Below are positions 39,461 to 46,698 of a DNA stretch of 46,698 nt, in pieces (the first letter of the stretch is position 1; every line of letters starts with the position of its first letter). Made by a program: the position numbers and the translations under genes. The notes beneath the pieces are model-generated. The model was not told the origin of the DNA. It made no database searches and was given only the letters and a program-made list of their open reading frames with translations. Location of the stretch: the NCBI GenBank assembly GCA_001839685.1, contig MLAK01001293.1, forward strand, positions 50,401 through 97,098. Direction: 5' to 3'. This DNA comes from Tritrichomonas foetus. Its lineage: Eukaryota > Parabasalia > Tritrichomonadida > Tritrichomonadidae.

Positions 39461-42400
39461 TCATTCTTCTTTCTTTTCTTCAGCGGTTTTCTTTTCTTCT
39501 TCTTCTTTCTTTTCTTCAGCGGCTTTCTTTTGTTCTTCTTCCTTCTTTTCAGCTTCTGCTTTAGCAGCAGCCATTGATTTCCAAACTTCTAAGTTTGCTT
39601 TAACAGAATCTGCATTCACCTGTAATTCAGGTAAGATTCTTGAAATTGCCATATAAAGTGGAATACAAATAAAGTTATAGAAACCGATCTGTGATTTCGG
39701 CTTATCTGGATGTTCTCTGTCATTTAATGGTGATGTTAAACCGATTCCAGTTTCTTTTTCAAGATCGCCTTGTCTAAAGAATTCAACGTTTAAGATATCG
39801 CACCATTTATCTGCATAATCAAATGGTCGTGAAACGTTAGAAATATCTGCAACCTTTATAAGAAGTTGCATTACAAGAAGTCTATGCTCTGGATCTTCCC
39901 AAGAGAATTCATTGTTATCCATTAATCCTTGCGCTTTCTTCACAAGTTCAAAGTGATGAGCCATATCTGTAGCCAGAATTATTCGAATGAATAGTGTCCA
40001 AATCTTTTTAACTTCAGTATCATCAAAGCTCTTAAACAAGTTGATATCCTCACGTAAAATAATAGGAATAGCAACTGTGATGTGATGCATTTCCATAACA
40101 CTGGTATCTTTAAAGAGAATACCAAGTGGTGTTTCAGCTTTCACGTTATAAACGTTATTCAAACCTTCGTGATTAGCATCGTGGCAAATTGCAGAAGTTA
40201 ACATAACAAATAACTCATCAGCCTTTAAAATTTTATCAGCATGACTAATCAATAGTTGATATGTTACATATTGTGTTACATCGCAAGCATGGGTCCAATT
40301 ATGATATGATGTTCCAGTATATTGGCGTCTCATTGTATAAATGAATCTGAAGAACCTCTCATTAGTGATTTGAAATTGTTCAAGTAAATTAAATAATGAA
40401 TAGAAATAGAATAACTCTTTGAAATGTCCAACTCCTGCGAAATCAACAGCGAAGCAGTTCAATGAAACAACTGTCTTCTTTTCTTCTTCAGTAAGTTGGA
40501 GTTTTTCTGGAATAGTATATAATTGTCTTTCACTTTCTGTCATTATCTTATTCACTTCAGATTCAGCTTCACCATATTTAACCATATCTTTCAATTGGCT
40601 CTTTTGTAAAGCGACTGAAGCACATGTTGCAAATGCGTTTGTTGTCACAAGATCTTCTTGTCTGAAATCACCATTTTTCTTGTTGAGCATTTCAACAACA
40701 CCCATGATTGCACCATCAGATGAAAGAACAGGTGAAGCAATCAGCGAGCGTGTTTTATAGCCGCTTCCTGCATCAATTTGCCTGTTAAAGTCAGGATTAT
40801 GATAGCAATCATTTTCAACGACACCTTTCTTAGATTTGGCGACAGCTGCTGCAATTCCATTCAACATTGGAATAGATGATGGTAACGATCCACCATCAAC
40901 GATAAATGGTGTAAGAACTTGAGCAACTTCATCAACCAAGAAAATTGTCGCTCTTTCAGCATCCAATGTTTCTTTGGCATTCTTGAGAATATCAGAAAGT
41001 TGCCTGTGAATGTCTTCCGATGTTGACAATGAAAATGCAGTATCAAAGAATGATTTAAGCTGTGTTGTCTTATTAACAGATTCTTTAAACAACCTTGCAT
41101 TTTCAAGAGAAATTCCGCAGAAGATATTAAAGATTTGAATGACTTTGCTATCCCATTCAGTAAATCCAATGTTGCTTTGGTCACCTTGTTTATTCATCAT
41201 TTCAGTGACACCAATTACATCATTACCAATGCTCGAATAAATAGGAACTGATAAAATTGATTTGGTTCGATAGCCTGTTTGTTTATCAGTTGAAGGATCG
41301 AAGAAATCTGTTTGATAGGCATCTTGAATCATGAAAACTTTCTTTTCACTTATTGTTTTTCCAGCAACACCACTATCTACTGGTATGACAATTGGTTCTC
41401 TGAGACCAGTCTGGTAGTAACTTTCTAGTTCGTCTTTTCCTTCACTTTTGAGGAAAAGTGAGCAACGATCTGCATTTGTGAGTTGTCGGCCTTTTTCTAA
41501 AATAATATCAGTGAGTTTACTTGAATCAAGTTGTGATGAAAGAGCTTCTACAACTTCAAGTAAAGCTGCAAGAGATTCTTGTTCAATGCGCGATGTTTGA
41601 AATGCAGAATTCACATTAGAAAATGCGTCTGCATTTGCAGCACCTAATAATACGAATGGTGCCATCCTTTTGAGTGCATCTTCATCATCTTTTGTGAATA
41701 TTTTATGATTGGAACCACGAACGACAACGCTATAAACAACTTCTCGTTCTTTTTCTGTAACAGGAATTGATAAAATCGACTCGTCAACATTTCCATCGAT
41801 TTTAGGATTATAGCTTGAATTGAGACGATTCAAAATGCAATTAATTGATTGCTCACGAGTGAGGGAATCTCCAACAATTCCAGATTCTGTTGGATCAATT
41901 GGTTCATTATATCGAAACATCTTATCAATTTTCTTTTCATACTTCCATATTTCAAATTCACGGCAATCAAATGTTGTCACCATTTTCCTGGAAATCATTT
42001 GCTGGAAATTATCACGATCAGTTAACTGCATAATTTCATATAATGAAGTATCATCAGCATAGTTCACTTTGAACCATTTTGACAACATTTTGAATTTTCT
42101 TGTGAACCATTTGGCAAAAGCTTCATCTTCAATAGAAAATTCGCCCTGCTCACTAACAACTTGACAAACAGCAGTCAATGTGTTTCGCCAGTCGACGAGA
42201 GGGAATAAAAGTAATGATGCATTGGCTGATGCAATTTTTCCATCAATTTGTGAGGAAAACGATGGATGTGAACTACAAGAAGAAATCCTCACAATATTTC
42301 TTTGGAAATAACAATTACCGACAATTCCCGTTGAATGCTCGTTGGTCAATTTCAATGAAGGTGAATACAATATTTGGGCATTAGGAATTTCTTGCCAGTA

Positions 42401-42700
42401 AATTGCGGTTTTAGCATTGAATTTTTCCCTCAAAAATTCCTCAACACATTGATAAAGTGGGTGATTCATCGCTTTTTCGATAAAGCTGTCCATAAGCTGG
42501 TCGGCATCAAATGTAAGTCGTGATGATTGGACAGGAGAGTCGCTTCTGTCTGCAGCTTTGATATTAGCGTTGGAATTGACCATGTAGGAATGTTTAGTCA
42601 AAACTTGAGTGCCTTGGGGATGAGGCTTTGAGATGATATTACTGATGCTTGATTTTGTTGGTCCTTTTCGATATGATGACCTAAAGGAAGAACGATTCAT
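39461..42700 (-). CDS. GAF-domain cyclic-nucleotide phosphodiesterase (class I)
   Basis: 1079 aa enzyme hydrolysing cAMP and/or cGMP. Two clear GAF domains at about 375-540 and 550-705 each carry the NK...F...D pattern of cyclic-nucleotide-binding GAFs (NKQ...FTEWD and NKK...FRQED), though the final Glu of NKFDE is replaced by Ser or Leu. A weaker GAF-like block lies at about 80-215. The catalytic domain (about 745-1035) has HNWTH (about 800), CHDANHEG (about 838), VMEMHH, VADISN and the substrate-gripping glutamine in SQIGFYNF, as in PDE2/5/6/10/11. The last 30 residues are Lys/Glu repeats coded by a 36-bp duplication. Both GAF and catalytic parts look functional, suggesting allosteric control by a cyclic nucleotide. 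Whether it prefers cAMP or cGMP cannot be read here. Confidence 0.95.
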   Translation of the reverse strand: MNRSSFRSSYRKGPTKSSISNIISKPHPQGTQVLTKHSYMVNSNANIKAADRSDSPVQSSRLTFDADQLMDSFIEKAMNHPLYQCVEEFLREKFNAKTAIYWQEIPNAQILYSPSLKLTNEHSTGIVGNCYFQRNIVRISSCSSHPSFSSQIDGKIASANASLLLFPLVDWRNTLTAVCQVVSEQGEFSIEDEAFAKWFTRKFKMLSKWFKVNYADDTSLYEIMQLTDRDNFQQMISRKMVTTFDCREFEIWKYEKKIDKMFRYNEPIDPTESGIVGDSLTREQSINCILNRLNSSYNPKIDGNVDESILSIPVTEKEREVVYSVVVRGSNHKIFTKDDEDALKRMAPFVLLGAANADAFSNVNSAFQTSRIEQESLAALLEVVEALSSQLDSSKLTDIILEKGRQLTNADRCSLFLKSEGKDELESYYQTGLREPIVIPVDSGVAGKTISEKKVFMIQDAYQTDFFDPSTDKQTGYRTKSILSVPIYSSIGNDVIGVTEMMNKQGDQSNIGFTEWDSKVIQIFNIFCGISLENARLFKESVNKTTQLKSFFDTAFSLSTSEDIHRQLSDILKNAKETLDAERATIFLVDEVAQVLTPFIVDGGSLPSSIPMLNGIAAAVAKSKKGVVENDCYHNPDFNRQIDAGSGYKTRSLIASPVLSSDGAIMGVVEMLNKKNGDFRQEDLVTTNAFATCASVALQKSQLKDMVKYGEAESEVNKIMTESERQLYTIPEKLQLTEEEKKTVVSLNCFAVDFAGVGHFKELFYFYSLFNLLEQFQITNERFFRFIYTMRRQYTGTSYHNWTHACDVTQYVTYQLLISHADKILKADELFVMLTSAICHDANHEGLNNVYNVKAETPLGILFKDTSVMEMHHITVAIPIILREDINLFKSFDDTEVKKIWTLFIRIILATDMAHHFELVKKAQGLMDNNEFSWEDPEHRLLVMQLLIKVADISNVSRPFDYADKWCDILNVEFFRQGDLEKETGIGLTSPLNDREHPDKPKSQIGFYNFICIPLYMAISRILPELQVNADSVKANLEVWKSMAAAKAEAEKKEEEQKKAAEEKKEEEEKKTAEEKKEE
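39467..39537 (-). repeat. 36-bp direct duplication at the phosphodiesterase C-terminus
   Basis: The block centred on CTTCAGCGG recurs with a 36-base period (CAGCGG at 39481-39486 and 39517-39522). It encodes two copies of a KK(A/T)AEEKKEE unit, a highly charged helical tail. Confidence 0.8.
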
Positions 42701-44492
42701 ATATTAAATATAATTGATATCCCCTTCAATTTTTATGAGAAGTGTGTTTCATATTTGAATTCATCTTAAAATAACATTTTATATTTTTGAGATCAGTTTT
42801 CCATTTGAAAATAAAAATGATAGAACTAATTGAAAATATTTCAATTAGGGAAAATATAATCACAACTTTTTATATGATCAAAAAAAAGTTTTTATGAATT
42901 GAATTTATACAGCTTTTGATTCACTTTTTGAGAATTCATAAGGTTCTATATAAAAAGTGGGAATGAATGAAAAAGTGTCAATTCAACATTGGAAAGATTT
43001 ACGAAGAAACTCCTTTTTAGAATATCTATTATCGAAAATAAATCTTTCTGTATTCCCAAAGTATTACGTATTCAGTAATAAAAACTTATTTATCGTATAA
43101 CTCTGTCAAGTTTCAAAGTGATGGAGATATTATATAAAATTGATATTCAATTTTTATTCAATTGGTTTAAAATTAAACGTCATTTACTTAGAATTCAAAG
43201 ACTTTTTGATGATAATTTCAATATCAAAACTATCAAAAAGATCATCTCGATTTTTTCAAAAAATTGAATGTGAATTTACACTTTTCAGATGAGATTAAAC
43301 TTTTGTGGTTTAGCTATTCAGTTTCTCAATATCTTATTAAATATTGAATGCATGCACATTTCTCCTGTTGGATAGTTGAACGTATTAATTTAAAACACTG
43401 AATACAAATTATTCACACAACAACAAATATTACAGTACAATCGTTAATATGTCCAATAACGTTTTTAACTGCTTTTTCTTCACAAAAAAATGGTGAAAAT
43501 ATATTTTTCAAAGTGAAAATAAAATTGTCAAAATTTTCATAATTTATGATGAATGCGTTTTATCAAGATTGATGCAGAGTATATGTTCTTCTGTGATGCC
43601 CAGATGCTCCAAATGCCTGCATCATTTCTAAGATATTTTATATCATAAACAAATTAATTATCAGAAAAGTTCCATCTCTAATCGAGATTAGATGACAAGG
43701 ACAGTCCAATCAGACTTATGTCAGCCGTATCCGCTTTTATAGATGGGGGCATTTACCAACTTTTGAATGTTTACATTGGAAATTGGCAAATGCTGGTGAT
43801 TTCTTTAACATATTTTGCTAACGAGGGATAAGATAGATCGCTTGTGAATGATTTGTGATCGAGTGATCAGGCATCCATGAATTCCTGTGGGGATGTTGAG
43901 TAAAATCCGAATTACCAAAATAGCGCGTTTTTTGAGATAAATTTAGGCTCTCAACCAAATTTTAGAGTGACCGTTTGTGAACATATTTACGATTTTTCAA
44001 TACTAGTATTATTGCGCATAATAAATTATTTTGGTATAAAATGATAAGTATACTTCTATGATTATTGAATTTTGTGAGAATGGCTTAATGAGTAGAAAAA
44101 AAAATTATCAGATTTTTCACGAGTAGAATTGATATGCCTATACTGTTATATGGAGTGTGTTCATACAAAAGAAAAAATTATGTTTAACCAATTCAATTTC
44201 AACACAAAATATATCGGGCAAATTTATATCATTCATGCAAATTTATTGTTAGCTCCTTTTTACTTTAAATAATTTCATAAAGGAAATTCCAACCTCCAAA
44301 TGATATGTGTGATACCATTAATCAACATGTCTCGAAATCATCAGGCAAAACTCCCTTTTGATCAAAATTAATGATCATTTATGAAAGTATTAAAATTTCT
44401 CTGCAAAAATTTGGGTCAAAAAAGAGAGTGAGTAATCACACACTTAGTAGATGAAAATAACAATAAAAGATTCCGATAAAAACAAAGTTTAT
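42701..44492. other. 1.8 kb spacer with promoter-like motifs and an odd, less AT-rich block
   Basis: ACTTTTTGA occurs at 42923-42931 and 43202-43210, that is 223 and 502 bases 5' of the phosphodiesterase start; the gene-strand reading is TCAAAAAGT. From about 43570 to 43930 the sequence is noticeably richer in G and C than the rest of the spacer, with no open frame. It includes a perfect 7+7 inverted repeat (TCTAATC/GATTAGA) at 43677-43692. This block may be a decayed gene or element, or an unrecognised RNA. Confidence 0.45.
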
Positions 44493-45980
44493 TTAAGCAG
44501 GCATGCTCAATCGTTTGCGTTTTCTTCTCAATCGAATATTTACACCTTTTTTAGGGATATGCCCATTAGCGTTTGTTGGTAGAGGTGGTGGTTCAATAAT
44601 TTTAAGCTCTTCCATTGGTGGCAGCTGCATTGATCTATAATTATGAACTTTCTTTATTCTTGCTGACCTAACATGTAGTCCACTTATCATGTGTGATGGT
44701 GGTTGGACTTTAAATGGAGGATGAACAGTTACAAAATCTTTTGGATTTGGTGGTACACATTTGACATTTGTCAAACTTGGAGCACAATTACTCAAACGAA
44801 TACTAGGCTTAGGATTCAGATTATGGTTTTGATTCAAATTGGCAATAGAACCTTTAGAGCTATATCTCGTGTTTAATTCTGTATGAAATGTAGAATTCAA
44901 TTTATTGTTCAAGTTGTTATTCGTATTGCTATTCATAGTGGAATTAAGATTGTTAAGATTATTGTTTGAGCTTTTCCTGGTGGTGAATTTCTTCTTCAAA
45001 ATATTTTCCATTTTTTCAATTTTCTTGTGTTTGAATGAGAAAGAAAGTTTCGGTATTTTCAACTGATGAACTGAGCTCCAATCAGGTTCTTTATCAAAAA
45101 ATGCATCGATTAGTTTCAAAGATACTGCACCATAAACATTATCAGATGGATGAAATTGTTGACTTGTTCCACGTAGCCAGCGATGTTTCAGAATTTTTCG
45201 AGTGGAAATTCTAGTTTTTGGATTCAAGTCAAGCATTCTTTTTAATAAGTCTTTACATGAATCAGAAAAATTTTCTGGAATTGTATATTCGCCACTTCGA
45301 ATTTGCATTAAAACACTATTTTTATTTGAATTCTTCCATGGGGAATGAGCCTCGAGCATTTCATACAAAATGACGCCAGCACTCCAAACATCTGTAGCAA
45401 ATCCATCATATGGCTTACCTGAAAGGCATTCTGGTGAAGCATAAGAAATTGAGCCGCAAGGAGTATAAACTAAATTATTTTTGCTTATTTTTGAAACATA
45501 TGTTGCTAAGCCGAAATCGGCAATTTGAAGTTTATTTCTATCGTTAAATAAGATATTATCTGGTTTTAAATCACGATGGGAAACCTTATGAAACTCATGA
45601 ACATAGTGCACAGTTTCAATAATTTGACGGAAAAGTGGCTTGGCTTCATCTTCGCTTAATTTTCCATGATTTATAAGATAATTAAGTAAGGAGCCACCAA
45701 TACAAAGTTGCATGATTATATAGAAGCTGTTTTCATCAGACATCATGTCTAGAAATTCGACATGGCCAGCATGATGAATTTGCTGATTAATTCGAACTTC
45801 ACGTTCAAATGAATAGAAAATAGCTGACTGTTTGATTTTGTCACGAGGAATTATTTTGCACGCATAATAATAATCATTTTGGACATTCAAAACTAGCTTC
45901 ACAATTGAGAAGGAGCCTTGTCCAAGAGTTCTAATGAATTTATATGGCCCTATTGAAGAAGGAACTCGCCTCTTGGTCAT
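44493..45980 (-). CDS. CAMK/SNF1-type serine/threonine protein kinase
   Basis: 495 aa. The kinase domain occupies about 13-270: glycine loop GQGSFS (20-25), ATP lysine K42, catalytic HRDLKPDN (135-142), DFG (155-157), and an activation segment with T173 directly before PCGS and an SPE motif (182-184). T173 aligns with the LKB1-type T-loop threonine of AMPK/SNF1 kinases (TxCGS), so activation by an upstream kinase is likely. The C-terminal 220 residues are disordered, with an Asn-rich stretch (about 335-375), proline patches and a basic end (RLRRKRKRLSMPA). No UBA, KA1 or calmodulin-binding segment is evident. The stop overlaps TAAATAAA. Confidence 0.95.
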   Translation of the reverse strand: MTKRRVPSSIGPYKFIRTLGQGSFSIVKLVLNVQNDYYYACKIIPRDKIKQSAIFYSFEREVRINQQIHHAGHVEFLDMMSDENSFYIIMQLCIGGSLLNYLINHGKLSEDEAKPLFRQIIETVHYVHEFHKVSHRDLKPDNILFNDRNKLQIADFGLATYVSKISKNNLVYTPCGSISYASPECLSGKPYDGFATDVWSAGVILYEMLEAHSPWKNSNKNSVLMQIRSGEYTIPENFSDSCKDLLKRMLDLNPKTRISTRKILKHRWLRGTSQQFHPSDNVYGAVSLKLIDAFFDKEPDWSSVHQLKIPKLSFSFKHKKIEKMENILKKKFTTRKSSNNNLNNLNSTMNSNTNNNLNNKLNSTFHTELNTRYSSKGSIANLNQNHNLNPKPSIRLSNCAPSLTNVKCVPPNPKDFVTVHPPFKVQPPSHMISGLHVRSARIKKVHNYRSMQLPPMEELKIIEPPPLPTNANGHIPKKGVNIRLRRKRKRLSMPA

Positions 45981-46698
45981 ATCGTAATCACGATATGAAT
46001 GAAATTTTTGAGGAACTATTTATAAATTGAAAAAGCTCAACAAAATTTAACTGAAAAATTATCCTAACAAGTCGATATTTTCAAAAAATCTCCGACATGC
46101 GCGGGGATTTATTCTACATATCATGTCATGGCCATTGTTAATATGAAGAAAATGTGTCATCCATCGATTTATGAAAGTTGATTTTGAATTTGATTAATCC
46201 CGGTTTTTGTGGAACCGATTTTTTAATCATTGCACAGAAAATTATGAAAAATAACAAAAAGTCGGAAAACTAGCTAAAATAGAAGTGTGCGAACAGACCC
46301 TTCACCGATGAATCTTTCTGAAATTGGAATATGTTATTATAGGCCATGTGTCTAATACAATCAACGAAGTTATATAAAAATCTGTCTCGGAATTCCTGAG
46401 AAATAGATTCTCATTCAAATTATGTATTTTTTGAGAGGACCTAAGGTTAAATATATTTCACCAGGAATATTTTCTAAAGATAGTCATAGTATCATATATA
46501 GTATGTACGTCGAAAATTGCTAACACATATTTTTATTCAAAACAGACCCATATTTGAACACCTTAACTTCATTTATAAATTCTTATAATTTAAATCATGA
46601 ATGAACAATTTTTGATTTCATTGATTTTATTCATTTTTGCTTCATTGATTCTTAAAAATGAATCATCGAAGGAACAAAAATAAATTTAAAATATGTCA
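45981..46698. other. Spacer to the window edge
   Basis: 718 bases 5' of the CAMK-type kinase. AT-rich, with no gene, RNA or element recognised. ACAAAAAGT near 46255 is one base off the recurrent motif. Confidence 0.5.

Noticed and set aside
1..46698. Spliceosomal introns with the trichomonad branch/3' motif ACTAACACACAG
   Set aside because: No copy of the motif was seen, and every gene except the Rab is continuous. The Rab break is a one-base shift, not an intron.
1..46698. tRNA, rRNA and CRISPR arrays
   Set aside because: No tRNA B-box-like GGTTCGAATCC, rRNA-like GC-rich block or regularly spaced direct repeats were seen in the spacers by eye; a tRNAscan or Infernal run would settle it.

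Overview
This window is very AT-rich, has long uninterrupted reading frames with no intron needed anywhere, uses all three standard stop codons, and has AT-dense spacers of 0.2 to 2.1 kb. The gene set is eukaryotic: formin, Rab, TOR, cyclic-nucleotide phosphodiesterase, CK1- and CAMK-type kinases, PPP phosphatase, a Sec16-like protein, an L-type-lectin-like membrane protein. Five of twelve intact genes end in TAAA, which fits the known trichomonad habit of overlapping the stop codon with the poly(A) signal. Together this points to a parabasalid protist, most likely a trichomonad such as Tritrichomonas. That assignment is an inference from style and content, not from a marker gene.

Layout. 1-300 is a foldback (terminal-inverted-repeat) element that begins at the first base of the window. 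667-4110 (+) is a diaphanous-type formin. 4934-5546 (+) is a Rab GTPase broken by a one-base frameshift and followed by a 31-base poly(A) tract; it looks like a processed retrocopy. A worn partial copy of the foldback element lies at about 5806-5875. 6220-7872 (+) is a membrane lectin-like protein. A 2.1 kb spacer precedes a large helical-repeat protein (10018-13782, +, Mon2/BIG-like). 14043-18431 (-) is Sec16-like with several low-complexity repeats. 20030-21073 (+) is a CK1-like kinase. 21407-22036 (-, unknown) and 22280-29143 (+, TOR) are divergent. 29510-32635 (-, unknown helical) and 32845-36306 (+, TPR, possibly Ski3) form a second divergent pair. 36780-37961 (-) is a PPP phosphatase, 39461-42700 (-) a GAF-containing phosphodiesterase, and 44493-45980 (-) a CAMK/SNF1-type kinase.

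The genes are housekeeping in character and do not form an operon-like unit. Two themes recur: the early secretory pathway and trafficking (Rab, lectin, Mon2-like, Sec16-like) and signalling (TOR, CK1, CAMK, PPP, PDE). I did not find a clearly new multigene system. The strongest unusual items are the foldback element with its second copy, the poly(A)-tailed Rab copy, and a 9-base motif (ACTTTTTGA or its complement) that is concentrated in spacers, often 60 to 240 bases before a start codon, and looks like a promoter element.
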